A stretch of DNA of 64,000 bases from Gammaproteobacteria bacterium (GTDB lineage: Bacteria; Pseudomonadota; Gammaproteobacteria; GCA-001735895), in the NCBI GenBank assembly GCA_030066085.1, contig JASJCI010000037.1:1-64000 (forward strand), given 5' to 3'. How positions within the stretch are numbered: position 1 is the stretch's first letter; every line of letters starts with the position of its first letter. A program made the translations under genes and the position numbers. The notes under the pieces were generated by a model. It did no database searches. It was given only the letters and a program-made list of their open reading frames with translations, and was not told the DNA's origin. Below are positions 26,439 through 39,319 of this stretch, one piece after another.

Positions 26439-27790
26439 TCCCGGTCATCGCGTTGGTCGGTCGTCCCAACGTCGGTAAGTCAACCCTTTTCAATGTTTTT
26501 ACCCGCAGTCGCGACGCGATCGTTGCCGACGAGCCGGGCCTGACGCGCGATCGGCAGTATGGCGTCGGTGAACGGGGCGAGCGGGTATTCATCGTGGTCG
26601 ATACCGGCGGTCTCAGCGGCACCCGGCAGGTGCTCGACGACCTGATGGCGCGCCAGACCCGGCTTGCAATCGACGAAGCCGATGAAGTCCTGTTCATCGT
26701 CGACGCCCGCGATGGTCTGACCGCCGGCGACCGGCAGATCGCCGACCTGCTGCGCAAGTCGGGCAAATCCTGCCGGGTCGTGATCAACAAGATCGATGGC
26801 GTCGATCCGGACCAGGCCGCGGCCGATTTTTATGCGCTCGGATTTGCGCAGCTGGACTGCGTTGCCGCCTCGCAGCGCAAGGGCACCGGTGCGCTCCTCG
26901 ACAGCCTGTTGCAGGATTACCCGCCCGCACAGGCAGCGGCCGATGAATCCGCGGGGCCATCGGTGGCGATCATCGGCCGCCCCAACGTCGGCAAGTCGAC
27001 CCTGATCAACCGCCTGGTCGGCGAGGAGCGCGTGGTCGCGTTCGATGCCCCGGGCACTACCCGCGATACGATCGAGGTGCCCTTCGAGCGGCGCGGCAAG
27101 GCCTACACGCTGATCGACACCGCCGGTGTTCGCCGCCGTGGCAAGGTGCGCGAGGCGGTCGAAAAATTCAGCGTGATCAAGGCGCTGGACGCGATCGAAA
27201 AAGCCGACGTGGTGGTACTCGTTATCGATGCGCGCGAGGGTTTGACCGACCAGGACCTGACCCTGCTCGGATACGTGCTCGATGCCGGCCGGGCGCTGGT
27301 GATCGCGATCAACAAGTGGGACGGCCTCGACGACTACCAGCGCGAACAGAATCGCGAAAACCTGCAGCGACGCCTCGAATTCGTGCCCTTTGCCGCACGC
27401 CATTTCATTTCCGCGAAACACGGTACCGGCGTCGGTGACCTGATGAAGTCGGTCGACCAGGCCTATGCCTCGGCCCGCGCGGATTTCAACACCCGTTACC
27501 TCACCGACCTGCTCGAGGAAGCCGTGTTTCGACACAATCCGCCGCTGCATCACGGCCGTCGAATCAAGCTGCGCTATGCCCACCAGGGCGGCCGCAGGCC
27601 GCCGGTAATCGTCATTCATGGCAACCAGACCAACCGTCTGCCGCAATCCTACCTGCGCTACCTGACCGGGTTTTTCATCGACAGGCTCGGACTCAAGGGC
27701 ACGCCGCTGCGGATCGAAACCCGCGCCGGGGAAAATCCCTATGCGCCGAAAAAGGGCAGTAAGCGCCGTAAACAGGGCCGTCCGTCATAA
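26435..27790 (+). CDS. der: Ribosome biogenesis GTPase Der (EngA)
   Basis: A 451-residue GTPase with two tandem G domains followed by a KH-like domain, required for 50S subunit assembly. Each domain shows a P-loop (GRPNVGKSTLFN at about 8-19 and GRPNVGKSTLIN at about 182-193), a DTGG/DTAG switch and an NKxD base-specificity motif (NKID, NKWD). The basic C-terminal tail (KKGSKRRKQGR) is typical. ATG overlaps the bamB stop. Confidence 0.97.
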   Translation: MIPVIALVGRPNVGKSTLFNVFTRSRDAIVADEPGLTRDRQYGVGERGERVFIVVDTGGLSGTRQVLDDLMARQTRLAIDEADEVLFIVDARDGLTAGDRQIADLLRKSGKSCRVVINKIDGVDPDQAAADFYALGFAQLDCVAASQRKGTGALLDSLLQDYPPAQAAADESAGPSVAIIGRPNVGKSTLINRLVGEERVVAFDAPGTTRDTIEVPFERRGKAYTLIDTAGVRRRGKVREAVEKFSVIKALDAIEKADVVVLVIDAREGLTDQDLTLLGYVLDAGRALVIAINKWDGLDDYQREQNRENLQRRLEFVPFAARHFISAKHGTGVGDLMKSVDQAYASARADFNTRYLTDLLEEAVFRHNPPLHHGRRIKLRYAHQGGRRPPVIVIHGNQTNRLPQSYLRYLTGFFIDRLGLKGTPLRIETRAGENPYAPKKGSKRRKQGRPS

Positions 27791-27853
27791 AAATGCGGGA
27801 AAAAAGGCCGAATTTAATGAAAACCTCGCATTTTCGACATAGACTTTTTAGTT

Positions 27854-28567
27854 ATGGCCTTGCGACGAATACTGGTCACGAACGCCAAGGGCGGGTGTGG
27901 CAAGACGACGATTACGACCAACATTGCCTCGCACTACGCGCGGCAGGGTCGCAACGTGCGCCTGTTCGACCACGACACGCAGGGATCTTCACTGGCCTGG
28001 ATCCGGCGCCGCTCCGATGACCTGCCGGAAATCGCGGGTGTCGATGCATCGAAAAACGCGGATCACCGGCTGACCCGATCGTGGCAGTTGCGTGTGCCGC
28101 CCGAAACGGACGTGGCAATTATCGATTCGCCGGCAGGCGCGGACATCTTCGAGCTCGCAACCCTGCTGCAGCAACACGACTCGGTACTGATACCGGTGCT
28201 GCCCTCGCCGATCGATATTCATGCTACCGCCCATTTCATCAAGGCGCTGCTGACGACCGGCGGTGCGCGCCGCAAGATGGTACGCCTCGCGGTAGTCGCC
28301 AACCGCGTGCGCAAGAATACGCTGATGTACCATTCGCTGGAACGTTTCCTGTTCAGCCTGAATATCCCGTTTATTTCCAGTTTGCGTGATACCCAGCTCT
28401 ATGCGCGCGCGATCGAGGAGGGTGTCGGCGTGCAGGAAATCCGGACCTCGCGCAACAAGGTCGACAAGGAACAATGGGCACCGATTTTCCGCTGGCTGGA
28501 AGCGCCCGCGATGCCGGATTTTGGCGCCCCGCCGACGCCGCTGCTGGATAACGCCGAGCACCAGTAA
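27854..28567 (+). CDS. ParA/MinD-family ATPase (orphan)
   Basis: A 237-residue Walker-type ATPase. The deviant Walker A KGGCGKTT (residues 12-19), a D-rich switch at LFDHDTQGSS and the IIDSPAG Walker B segment identify the ParA/Soj superfamily. No parB, parS-like repeat or replication gene is adjacent, so this is not an obvious chromosome or plasmid partition locus. Orphan ParAs position diverse cargo such as chemoreceptor arrays, pili or flagella. No Shine-Dalgarno sequence is visible before ATG 27854. An 8-bp inverted repeat (AAAATGCG at 27790-27797, CGCATTTT at 27827-27834) sits in the leader. Confidence 0.85.
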   Translation: MALRRILVTNAKGGCGKTTITTNIASHYARQGRNVRLFDHDTQGSSLAWIRRRSDDLPEIAGVDASKNADHRLTRSWQLRVPPETDVAIIDSPAGADIFELATLLQQHDSVLIPVLPSPIDIHATAHFIKALLTTGGARRKMVRLAVVANRVRKNTLMYHSLERFLFSLNIPFISSLRDTQLYARAIEEGVGVQEIRTSRNKVDKEQWAPIFRWLEAPAMPDFGAPPTPLLDNAEHQ

Positions 28568-28677
28568 CCCGGCCGCGGCAAGCGGCTAAATTAGTTCAGA
28601 TTCCCGGTTGCCGGTGCGCAACCGCGCGGTCGCCTGTGCTATGATAGCGCCGATTCTTCTACCGACTTACCCAAGCT

Positions 28678-29250
28678 ATGAAAACACTGCGCTCCGTCCT
28701 GATCGGTCTGGCCGGCATGATTGCCTGCGGGTCCGTATTCGCCAATGATTTCGAAGTCATGCTGAGCAGCGAAACCGCCGAGTTCACCTTTCGCTCCGAT
28801 TCCAGCCTGATCGGCTGGGGCGGCTCGGACCTTGCCTTCAGCCTGTTCTACAACGAAGAAGACGATTTCATCGCCCAGGCCAGCCTGCTGCAAATGCGTC
28901 AGCCTTCGGAGGAAACTCCGCTCACCTTCGGGGTCGGAGTCAAAGCCTACCTCGGACAGCTCGATGATCCCGACGAAGACGTCCTGGCGGTCGGAATCGG
29001 TGGCGAAGTGCGCTACACGATCCCGGGCAACATGCCGATGGCAGTCTACCTGCACGGCCACTATGCGCCCGATATCACGAGTTTTGCCGGTTCCGACGAG
29101 ATTATCGATTACCGCATCGGGTTCCAGATCGAAGCGATGCCGCAAACCGTGGCGTTTATCGGCGTACGGCATTTCGAAATCGAAACCGATGACGAGGATT
29201 ACGACGCGGACGACGACGAGCTGCATATCGGCGTGCGGCTGACTTTCTAG
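28678..29250 (+). CDS. YfaZ-family outer-membrane protein
   Basis: A 190-residue secreted beta-barrel-like protein. A signal peptide (MKTLRSVLIGLAGMIACGSVFA, described here by its ends at residues 1 and 22) precedes alternating amphipathic strands and a terminal aromatic residue (VRLTF), the C-terminal signature of outer-membrane proteins. The overall pattern matches the YfaZ family, whose function is unknown. It is strongly acidic near the C-terminus (ETDDEDYDADDDE). A TATGAT at 28640-28645 is a candidate -10. Confidence 0.75.
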   Translation: MKTLRSVLIGLAGMIACGSVFANDFEVMLSSETAEFTFRSDSSLIGWGGSDLAFSLFYNEEDDFIAQASLLQMRQPSEETPLTFGVGVKAYLGQLDDPDEDVLAVGIGGEVRYTIPGNMPMAVYLHGHYAPDITSFAGSDEIIDYRIGFQIEAMPQTVAFIGVRHFEIETDDEDYDADDDELHIGVRLTF

Positions 29251-29598
29251 CGGTTCCGGTCGCGGCGCGAAGAGCACGGGATCGTGCCGGGTCCCGCCGG
29301 GGTCTGGACCCCGGTGCAACCGCGGGCCGACCTGTAAGGTCGCAGTGCCGTCGACGAGGGCCGCCGGCACGGGTTCGTCAGGCAAGCGACAGGCGCTGGC
29401 GTCGCCGTCATCGAACCGCGGGCTCGCGGGTCGCCCGCTAGCGGCAACCGGCAGGACTGAAGCCAGTCGAGGCATCAACGACACGAGCGGAATCGACCGC
29501 GCGGCTCCCGTCCGCGTCAAACCCTTGCGCGCGGGGATGCGAACTTTTCGGCGCGGTTCGGGGTCACAGTGACTTTACCGCGCGGCTCCCGGACATCA
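29251..29598 (+). other. Gene-free interval with a palindromic repeat
   Basis: About 350 nt without a credible gene on either strand. It is GC-rich and holds the palindrome CCGGGGTC-TG-GACCCCGG at 29297-29314, whose core also occurs at 48729-48743 in this window. An in-frame GTG at 29569 could extend the downstream metallophosphoesterase by ten residues. No promoter was recognised with confidence. Confidence 0.6.
29297..29314. repeat. REP-like palindrome (GGGGTC core)
   Basis: A perfect 8-bp inverted repeat, CCGGGGTC, with a 2-nt centre. The GGGGTC/GACCCC arms match those of the palindrome after scpB, so it is probably a dispersed genomic element rather than a local operator. Confidence 0.6.
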
Positions 29599-30465
29599 AT
29601 GCAAAAACTGACGATCAACGAATCGAGGCTGCTGGTTTTCGGTGGCCCCTACGGTAACCTGGCCGCAACCCGGCAGCTGCGGGAGCGGGCCCGGTTTCTT
29701 GGCCTCGCGCCCTCGCAGGTGATCTGCAGCGGTGACCTGGTCGCCTACTGCGGTGATCCCGTCGAAACTCTCGAGCTGGTGCGCGACTGGGGTATCCCGG
29801 TAGTCATGGGCAACTGCGAGGAATCGCTCGCCAACGACGAGGCGGATTGCGGTTGCGGCTTCGCTCCGAACAGCCATTGTTCGCTGCTGGCGGTGACCTG
29901 GTACCGTTACGCCGCTGCGCGCATAAACCTGGATCATCGCCGCTGGATGGCGGCGCTGCCGCGCGCGATCGACGTCGAATTCGCCGGCCGCAGCCTGCGC
30001 TTCGTCCACGGCAGCCTCGACAGTATCAACCAGTTCGTGTTCCCGTCGACCCCGCGCGAAGAAAAACAGGCGCAGCTCGAGCGCGCCGGGGTCGATATCC
30101 TGGTTGGCGGGCACTCGGGCATTCCCTTCGGCCAGCGCATCGGCGACCGCTGGTGGCTCAACGCCGGCGTTATCGGCATGCCGGCCAACGACGGCGGGCA
30201 GCATGTCTGGTACATGTTGCTGGAGGCGCGCGATGACGCGCTCGAGGTCAGCTGGCATCGACTCGAATACGACTACGAAGCCAGCTATCGCAGCACGCTC
30301 GCGGCGGGCATGGCGGAGTACGCGCAGGCTCTGCGTGACGGGCTCTGGCCGAGCATGGATATCCTGCCGCAGGCGGAGCGCCGGCAGCGAGGGCAGGCGC
30401 TCGAGCCGGCCATGCTGACCATGCCCGGGTCCTGCGCCCGGCGCGCACTCGAGTCGGCGGTCTGA
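29599..30465 (+). CDS. Metallophosphoesterase-fold protein lacking motif I ligands
   Basis: A 288-residue protein of the calcineurin-like phosphoesterase superfamily. Recognisable blocks are SGDLVAYCGDP (motif II), VMGNCEES (motif III, GNHD-like), FVHGS and VGGHSGIPF (GHTH-like), ending in LNAGVIGMPAND. Motif I, usually DxHGN, reads GGPYGN, so both of its metal ligands are missing. The substrate is unknown. ATG 29599 gives the compact family start; GTG 29569 is possible. It ends 2 nt before the convergent cysZ. Confidence 0.75.
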   Translation: MQKLTINESRLLVFGGPYGNLAATRQLRERARFLGLAPSQVICSGDLVAYCGDPVETLELVRDWGIPVVMGNCEESLANDEADCGCGFAPNSHCSLLAVTWYRYAAARINLDHRRWMAALPRAIDVEFAGRSLRFVHGSLDSINQFVFPSTPREEKQAQLERAGVDILVGGHSGIPFGQRIGDRWWLNAGVIGMPANDGGQHVWYMLLEARDDALEVSWHRLEYDYEASYRSTLAAGMAEYAQALRDGLWPSMDILPQAERRQRGQALEPAMLTMPGSCARRALESAV

Positions 30466-30467
30466 GA

Positions 30468-31232
30468 TCAGGCCTGGCTGCCGCCGGCAAGCGTCCCGTC
30501 GGCGCCGGTTTGCTGCTGAAACTGCTCGACCCACAGCAGGGTGGCGCCCGCAACCGCGACCGGCATGGCAATGAAGTTGACCACCGGGATACTGGTCATG
30601 ATCATGACGCCGCCGCCGAAGCCCAGCGCGATCCCACGGCGTGCGGCCAGCTGCTTTTTCTGTGCACGAAACACGAGGTCGTGGTTACCCATCGGGTAGT
30701 CGAAGTATTCCAGCGACAGCAGCCAGGAGCCGAACAGTAGCCACAGCAGCGGCGCCAGCAGGTTGATCACCGGAATCAGGCTTACCAGGAACAGGCCCAG
30801 CGCCCACAGCGCCAGGTAGGCCAGCTTGCCCAGTTGCGAACGGAAGGCGTCGAGCGCCATGCGCGCAAAGCTGACGTCGCTGTTGACCGCCTTACCGGTC
30901 AGCAACTGTTCGATCTTTTCCGCCATCAGCGCATTGAACGGCGCGGCAATGAGGTTGGCGACCGCGGTAAAGGTAAAGAACACGATAATTGCCGCCAGCA
31001 GGCCGACGAAAAGCCAGATGAACCACTCGAGAAAATCGAGAAAGTCGGGCACGTAGGCCATCATGCTGTCGACCAGCGGCGCAAACAGGGTATAGCCGTA
31101 CCAGACCAGCGAGCCGAACAGCAGCAGGTTGATCGCAAGCGGGATCAGTACGTACGGCCTGACCTCGCGGCGCGGCAGCAGGCGCAAGCCCCGCGAGAGG
31201 GCCTGGATACCGGTGGTCAGGTCCCGCACCAT
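30468..31232 (-). CDS. cysZ: Sulfate transporter CysZ
   Basis: A 254-residue inner-membrane protein of the CysZ/EI24 family, a high-affinity sulfate uptake system feeding cysteine synthesis. Four to six hydrophobic segments and the family motifs GIQALSRGLRLLPRREVRPYVLIPL, seen in parts, ANLIAAPFNALMAEKIE, SLIPVINLLAPLLW and SLEYFDYPMGNH are present. The start is the ATG at 31232-31230, within 11 nt of the queF stop, so it is co-transcribed with queF. Confidence 0.92.
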   Translation of the reverse strand: MVRDLTTGIQALSRGLRLLPRREVRPYVLIPLAINLLLFGSLVWYGYTLFAPLVDSMMAYVPDFLDFLEWFIWLFVGLLAAIIVFFTFTAVANLIAAPFNALMAEKIEQLLTGKAVNSDVSFARMALDAFRSQLGKLAYLALWALGLFLVSLIPVINLLAPLLWLLFGSWLLSLEYFDYPMGNHDLVFRAQKKQLAARRGIALGFGGGVMIMTSIPVVNFIAMPVAVAGATLLWVEQFQQQTGADGTLAGGSQA

Positions 31233-31242
31233 CGGCTGGTGC

Positions 31243-31632
31243 TCAGGGCAGCTCGACCGGTGCGGGCGCCACCCAGCCGTCGGCGCGGTGTTCGACCACG
31301 ACCCGGGTGTAGACACCGCCGCGCACGTTGAACTCGGCATTGATGCGCATGAAGCGCGGCTCGCTCGCGGCTACCAGGTCCGACAGGATGCGATTGGTCA
31401 TGGCTTCGTGAAAGCCGCCCTCGTCCCGGAACGACCAGAAATAGAGCTTCAGCGCCTTGAGTTCGAGGCACAGGCGATCGGGAACATACTCGATTGCGAT
31501 ATCGGCGAAATCGGGTTGCCCGGTCAGCGGGCACAGGCAGGTAAACTCGGGCGTATCGATATGGATGGTGTAATCCCGCTCGGGATTCGGGTTGTCGAAT
31601 GTGTCCAGCTGCCTGGAAGGTTGCGTACTCAT
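31243..31632 (-). CDS. queF: NADPH-dependent 7-cyano-7-deazaguanine reductase (short form)
   Basis: QueF of the unimodular YkvM type, 129 residues, reducing preQ0 to preQ1 in queuosine synthesis. The active-site cysteine lies in [15 protein letters not shown] near residue 38, and the QueF motif [22 protein letters not shown] is present in full across residues 61-82. It is first in an apparent queF-cysZ operon. An ATG at 31632-31630 gives the family N-terminus. Confidence 0.93.
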   Translation of the reverse strand: MSTQPSRQLDTFDNPNPERDYTIHIDTPEFTCLCPLTGQPDFADIAIEYVPDRLCLELKALKLYFWSFRDEGGFHEAMTNRILSDLVAASEPRFMRINAEFNVRGGVYTRVVVEHRADGWVAPAPVELP

Positions 31633-31677
31633 GCTGTGTTCATGTCCTCGGGGGTGCGTGTGCGCTCGCGGCGCGTC

Positions 31678-31705
31678 ATTATAACGGCGCGCACCAAATA
31701 GGCAA
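31678..31705 (-). promoter_or_regulatory. Promoter of the queF-cysZ operon
   Basis: On the minus strand, TTGCCT at 31705-31700, a 16-nt spacer and a perfect TATAAT at 31683-31678. A transcript would begin near 31670, giving a leader of about 40 nt before queF. Confidence 0.55.
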
Positions 31706-31820
31706 TCCGCGGCTGGCACAGCCGCCAGCTGGATCTGATTTGGGTCGCGATACTGTTGCCGAACAGTGCAAGTGATATACTCTGGCGCGCCCAAATTCAA
31801 CCCTGGAAAAAACCGCGGCA

Positions 31821-34800
31821 ATGCGCCTGAGCCAAATCAAGATCGCCGGATTCAAATCCTTCGTGGATCCCAGCAAAATAGCGTTTCCGCGTGACATTAC
31901 CGCGATTGTCGGCCCCAACGGCTGCGGTAAATCCAACGTCATCGACGCGGTGCGCTGGGTGATGGGAGAATCCTCGGCGCGCAATCTGCGGGGCGAATCG
32001 ATGGAAGACGTCATTTTCAGCGGTTCGTCGGGCCGGCAGCCGGTCGGCCAGGCGTCGGTGGAGCTGGTTTTCGACAATTCGGACGGGCGCGTCAAGGGCG
32101 AATACGCCAAGTACAACGAGATCTCGGTCAAGCGCATCGCGACCCGCGCCGGTCAGTCCAAGTATTTTCTCAACAATACCCGCTGTCGCCGGCGCGATAT
32201 CGCCGATATTTTCCTCGGCACCGGGCTCGGTCCGCGCAGCTACTCGATCATCGAGCAGGGCATGGTCAGCCGCGTTATCGAGGCCAAGCCGGACGAGCTG
32301 AGGGTGTATCTCGAAGAGGCCGCGGGCATTTCCAAGTACAAGGAAAGGCGCCGTGAAACCGAAAACCGCATTCGCCATACGCGAGAAAATCTCGACCGCC
32401 TGATCGACCTGATCGAGGAAATCGAAAAGCAGCTCGCGCGCCTCGACCGGCAGTCGAAAACCGCCGAGAAATTCAAGGCGCTCAAGCAGGAACAGCGCCA
32501 GGTCGAAGCCGAATCCCTGCTGCTGCAGCACCAGGCCTACGAGCGCGACATCGAGCAACAGCAGCGTAAACTCGCCGCGGTCGAGAATTCGATGCAGGAA
32601 CGCACTGCCGCGCTGCGCAGCACCGAGCGCGAGATCGAGCAAACGCGTCAAAGCTACGCCGAGGCCAGCGAGGTTCTCAACCGCGTACAGGGTGTCTACT
32701 ACCAGCTCGGTTCGGACATATCCGGCAAGGAACAGGCGATAGAGCATCAGAAAAACCTGCGCCAGCTCAACCGCCAGGAACTCGACTCGATCCGCCAGTC
32801 GCTGGCGGACGCGCAGCAGATGCTGGCCGACGACGAAACCCGGCTGGCCGAACTCGATGGTGAACTCGCCGAACTCGCTCCCGGTCTAGAGGCCGGCCTG
32901 CGAGCGCTGCAGCAGGCCGAGCAGGATACCGCCGACAGTGAAGGCAAAATGGCTGAATGGCAGGAGGTCTGGGATCAGTTCAGGCGCGAGTTCCACCAGG
33001 TGCACGAATCGGCGCAGATCGAAAACCGGGGTATCGAGCATCTCGAACGCCAGGTGCGGCATACCGACGAGCGCCGCGCGCGCCTGCAGCAGGAGCTCGA
33101 CGGTCTCGACGCCAGCGAAATCGTGCGCGAGATCGATGCGCTGGAAAACGATGCCGAGGCCGCCAGCCAGGAATATGCCGCGGTCTCCGAGCGAGCGCAG
33201 GAGCGTGCCGAGGATATCCGCCGGCTGCGTGCCGAGCTCGAAGGGCTGTCGCAGCAGCTCGACGAAAAGCGGGTCGAGCTGCAGACCAGGCGCGGTCGCC
33301 TGAGCTCGCTCGAGGCGTTGCAGCAACACGTGCTCGACGAGTCCAGCGATTCGGTACGCCAGTGGCTCGAGCGTAATCGCATCAACACCGCGCGCCGCCT
33401 GACCGGCATGCTGCGCGTGCGCGGTAACCTGGAAAAGGCTGCCGAGGTCGTGCTGTCGCCGTTTCTCGGAGCTTATTGCGTCGAGCCCGGACAGTCGATC
33501 CCCGACGCCTTCGTGCCTAACCACAGCATCGCGATATTCGACGAAAGCCTGGTCAAGACCAACGCGGGTGAGCGTGACTGGCCACGGCTGGTCGACCAGG
33601 TCGAGTGTGACGTCGACCTGTCGGCGCTGCTGGATGGCGTCTACGTCTGCGGCAACGTCGAAGAGCTGCGCTATAAACGCGTGCAGCTGCGGCCGGGCGA
33701 GAGCCTGGTGACACCGCAGGGCCTGTGGGCGGGACGTAACTGGGTGCTGCAGCTGGGCGAGGAAGACCAGCACAGCGGGATGCTCGAGCGCGCGCAGGAG
33801 ATCGAACAGCTCAGGCTCGGGATCGACGAGATGACGCAGGGCGCGCGCGATCTGAAATCCCGCTTCGATGGCGAACGCCAGCGCCTGCAGGCGCAGGAGC
33901 AGCAGTGGGATGCCGAGCAGGGACAGCTGGGTGAGCTGCAGCAGCACCTGTCCGATCTGCGCCAGCAGCTGAGCCAGCGCCACAGCCGCGCGGAGCAGGT
34001 GCAACTGCGCCGCGAGCAGCTGCATACCGAGATCGCCGAACTGGACCAGCAAAAAGCGGGTCATGCGAGCGAGCTGCAGACGAACGCGGAACGGCGCAAC
34101 GAGTTTCTCGGCCAGATCGAGCAGATGGCGCAGCTGGAAACCGGTCTGCAGCAGCAGAAAACCGAACTGCAGGCCCGCCAGGGAGCCGTGCGCGAGACCC
34201 TGCAGCAGGCGCGCGACCATTACCACCAGCTACAGATTCGGCAACAGTCGCAACAATCGGAGCAGCGCGCGGCGCGCGCCAATATCGAGCGCGTGCAGCA
34301 GCAGCGCGACCAGTTCGACCGGCGGCTGCGCGAGCTGCAGACGGCCATCGAGGGCGTGCAGGATCCGATCGCCGATCTCGAGCGTGAACTGCAGCAGCTG
34401 CTGCAGGCCCGCGGCGAGAATGAACAGGAACTGACCCGCGCGCAGCAGGCGGTCGGCGCACAGGACAGTCGCCAGCGTGAACTCGAGACGCAGCGCGGTG
34501 AGCGCCAGCAGCAGGTCGACCAGTTTCGCGGCCAGGTCGAAGCCGAGCGCATGGCCCTGCAGGAAGGCCGGATTCGTCGCGATGCGGTCGCCGAGCAGCT
34601 GCAGAAGACCGGCTTCGACGCGGCGCAACTCGCCGAAGGTCTCGATCCCGCGGCCGAGGCCGGGGCCTGGGCGCGGCGTCTCGACGATATCAACCAGCGC
34701 ATCGAGCGGCTCGGTCCGATCAACCTCGCGGCAATCGACGAGTACAGGGAGCAGGCCGAGCGCAAGTCTTACCTGGATGCCCAGCACGAAGACCTGATCA

Positions 34801-35327
34801 CCGCGCTGGAAACCCTGGAGGACGCGATTCGCAAGATCGATCGTGAAACCCGCGAACGCTTCAAGGATATCTTCGACCAGGTCAACACCCGTCTCGGCGA
34901 ACGTTTCCCGAAGCTTTTCGGCGGTGGCGAGGCGCACCTGGAAATGACCGAGAACGATTTACTCAACACCGGCGTGCTGATCATGGCGCGGCCGCCCGGC
35001 AAGCGCGTGACCAACCTGCAGCTGCTGTCGGGCGGCGAGAAAGCCCTGACCGCGGTGGCGCTGATCTTCGCTATCTTCGAGCTCAATCCGTCACCGTTCT
35101 GCATGCTCGACGAGGTCGACGCACCGCTGGACGATGCCAACGTGGGACGCTTTTGCACCATGGTGGCGGAAATGTCGGAGCGGGTTCAGTTCATCATGAT
35201 CACGCACAACAAGATCACGATGGAAATTGCCCACAGCCTGAACGGCGTAACCATGCACGAGCCAGGCGTGTCACGCCTGGTTTCGGTGGATGTCGGTGAA
35301 GCGGTGGCACTCGCCGGGGTGCAATAG
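31821..35327 (+). CDS. smc: Chromosome segregation ATPase SMC
   Basis: A 1168-residue structural-maintenance-of-chromosomes protein. An N-terminal head with Walker A ([15 protein letters not shown], about residues 29-43) precedes a first coiled coil, a hinge near residues 500-640, a second Gln/Glu/Arg-rich coiled coil and a C-terminal head. The latter carries the [19 protein letters not shown] signature and [15 protein letters not shown] Walker B. Together with ScpA and ScpB, encoded 12 kb downstream, it forms the condensin of this organism, which therefore does not appear to rely on MukBEF. The smc-zipA-ligA order is the standard non-enteric gammaproteobacterial one. Confidence 0.97.
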   Translation: MRLSQIKIAGFKSFVDPSKIAFPRDITAIVGPNGCGKSNVIDAVRWVMGESSARNLRGESMEDVIFSGSSGRQPVGQASVELVFDNSDGRVKGEYAKYNEISVKRIATRAGQSKYFLNNTRCRRRDIADIFLGTGLGPRSYSIIEQGMVSRVIEAKPDELRVYLEEAAGISKYKERRRETENRIRHTRENLDRLIDLIEEIEKQLARLDRQSKTAEKFKALKQEQRQVEAESLLLQHQAYERDIEQQQRKLAAVENSMQERTAALRSTEREIEQTRQSYAEASEVLNRVQGVYYQLGSDISGKEQAIEHQKNLRQLNRQELDSIRQSLADAQQMLADDETRLAELDGELAELAPGLEAGLRALQQAEQDTADSEGKMAEWQEVWDQFRREFHQVHESAQIENRGIEHLERQVRHTDERRARLQQELDGLDASEIVREIDALENDAEAASQEYAAVSERAQERAEDIRRLRAELEGLSQQLDEKRVELQTRRGRLSSLEALQQHVLDESSDSVRQWLERNRINTARRLTGMLRVRGNLEKAAEVVLSPFLGAYCVEPGQSIPDAFVPNHSIAIFDESLVKTNAGERDWPRLVDQVECDVDLSALLDGVYVCGNVEELRYKRVQLRPGESLVTPQGLWAGRNWVLQLGEEDQHSGMLERAQEIEQLRLGIDEMTQGARDLKSRFDGERQRLQAQEQQWDAEQGQLGELQQHLSDLRQQLSQRHSRAEQVQLRREQLHTEIAELDQQKAGHASELQTNAERRNEFLGQIEQMAQLETGLQQQKTELQARQGAVRETLQQARDHYHQLQIRQQSQQSEQRAARANIERVQQQRDQFDRRLRELQTAIEGVQDPIADLERELQQLLQARGENEQELTRAQQAVGAQDSRQRELETQRGERQQQVDQFRGQVEAERMALQEGRIRRDAVAEQLQKTGFDAAQLAEGLDPAAEAGAWARRLDDINQRIERLGPINLAAIDEYREQAERKSYLDAQHEDLITALETLEDAIRKIDRETRERFKDIFDQVNTRLGERFPKLFGGGEAHLEMTENDLLNTGVLIMARPPGKRVTNLQLLSGGEKALTAVALIFAIFELNPSPFCMLDEVDAPLDDANVGRFCTMVAEMSERVQFIMITHNKITMEIAHSLNGVTMHEPGVSRLVSVDVGEAVALAGVQ

Positions 35328-35329
35328 AG

Positions 35330-38066
<2,737 letters not shown>

Positions 38067-38069
38067 AGC

Positions 38070-38444
38070 ATGATATTCGACGACAACGAGCAGCAGGAAC
38101 TCAAGACAAGCGGGCTGCAGGAACTCAGGAAATACACCTACACGGTCTACATCCTGCAGGCCGTCGGCTTCGTGATCCCGCTGACCGCCGTGATCGGGGT
38201 GATCGTCAACTATGTCAAGGCCGACGACACCCGCGGAACCTGGCTGGAATCGCACTTCGACTGGCAGAAGGCCACCTTCTGGTGGGGCCTGCTGTGGCTC
38301 GCGCTCGGCACTGGACTTACGCTGGTGTTAATCGGCTACCTGGTGCTGCCCGTAGTAACCATATGGCTGATCTACCGTATCGCGCGAGGCTGGATATGCC
38401 TCGTCGACGGCAAGGAAATGTACCTCGACCGCAGTGGAGAATGA
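38070..38444 (+). CDS. DUF4870-like small membrane protein
   Basis: A 124-residue protein with a charged N-terminus and three hydrophobic segments (about residues 25-50, 68-90 and 85-108). The pattern of a Tyr-rich first helix, a short loop with [11 protein letters not shown], and an [15 protein letters not shown] tail resembles the DUF4870 family; function unknown. It is 3 nt after ligA and 1 nt before msrB, so it is part of the same transcription unit. Confidence 0.7.
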   Translation: MIFDDNEQQELKTSGLQELRKYTYTVYILQAVGFVIPLTAVIGVIVNYVKADDTRGTWLESHFDWQKATFWWGLLWLALGTGLTLVLIGYLVLPVVTIWLIYRIARGWICLVDGKEMYLDRSGE

Positions 38445-38445
38445 C

Positions 38446-38838
38446 GTGAACGAAGAACTGAAGTGGCGTGACAAGCTGACTCCCGAGGAGTACCGAATCT
38501 GTCGCGAAAAAGGCACCGAACCGCCTTTCAGCGGCGCGTATTACAACAACCATGCCGACGGTCGTTACCGCTGCAAGTGCTGCGGCGAGGTGTTGTTCGA
38601 GTCAGTCAACAAGTACGATTCGGGCTCCGGCTGGCCATCCTTCGACCGCCCGGCGGCGGATGGCGTGATTCGACGCGAGGAAGACCTGAGTCTCGGCATG
38701 CGCCGGGTCGAGATTATGTGCGAACACTGCGGCAGCCATCTCGGTCACGTGTTCGAAGACGGCCCGCGCGAGACCACCGGGGAGCGTTACTGCATCAACT
38801 CGCTGTCGCTCGATTTCGAGGCCGACAAGCATGGATGA
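38446..38838 (+). CDS. msrB: Peptide-methionine (R)-S-oxide reductase MsrB
   Basis: A 130-residue repair enzyme that reduces methionine R-sulfoxide. Two zinc-binding CxxC pairs (CKCCGE, CEHCGS), the [10 protein letters not shown] substrate loop, the GHVFEDGP segment and the catalytic cysteine in RYCINSLSL are intact. GTG 38446 has GGAG 6 nt upstream and gives the usual [15 protein letters not shown] opening; a GTG at 38434 overlaps the previous gene. The 3-prime end overlaps cyaY by 8 nt. Confidence 0.95.
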   Translation: MNEELKWRDKLTPEEYRICREKGTEPPFSGAYYNNHADGRYRCKCCGEVLFESVNKYDSGSGWPSFDRPAADGVIRREEDLSLGMRRVEIMCEHCGSHLGHVFEDGPRETTGERYCINSLSLDFEADKHG

Positions 38839-39154
38839 GTCGACCTTCGACCGGCTCGCGGACGAAACCCTGGTAGCGATCGAGGAAGCGATCGACGAGT
38901 CCGGCGCGGATATCGACTACGACAGTGCCGGCGGTATCCTGACCCTCGAATTCGAAAACGGCAGCCAGATCATCATCAACAAGCAGGCCCCGCTGACCCA
39001 GATATGGGTTGCCGCGCGCTCCGGCGGTTTCCATTTTGATTACGATGACGACGCCGCTTGCTGGCGCCTGCAGGGCAGCGGCGAAGAATTGTTTGCCTGC
39101 CTCGGTCGTTACTGCAGCGAACAGGCCGGCGAAGCCGTCGAGCTACTGCCCTGA
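38831..39154 (+). CDS. cyaY: Frataxin-like iron-sulfur assembly regulator CyaY
   Basis: A 107-residue bacterial frataxin that binds iron and modulates IscS-dependent Fe-S cluster assembly. The acidic first helix ([23 protein letters not shown]) and the beta-sheet motif [26 protein letters not shown] match CyaY closely. Translation is coupled to msrB by an 8-nt overlap. In other gammaproteobacteria cyaY is often near dapF or lysA; the msrB neighbour here hints at an oxidative-damage context. Confidence 0.94.
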   Translation: MDESTFDRLADETLVAIEEAIDESGADIDYDSAGGILTLEFENGSQIIINKQAPLTQIWVAARSGGFHFDYDDDAACWRLQGSGEELFACLGRYCSEQAGEAVELLP

Positions 39155-39319
39155 GACCCGGGGCCTTGCGCGCCGCGGCATCGATGGGTGGCCATGGCCC
39201 CCGGATGCCGCGCTCGAGTAGCGGCGTGATCGAAAATCGACCGGTGCGCGTAAGCTGCTGGTCATGTGTTTACTAGTGTTTCCGGTGCTGTCAGATATCC
39301 GGCCGAGCGAGGCGCGCTA

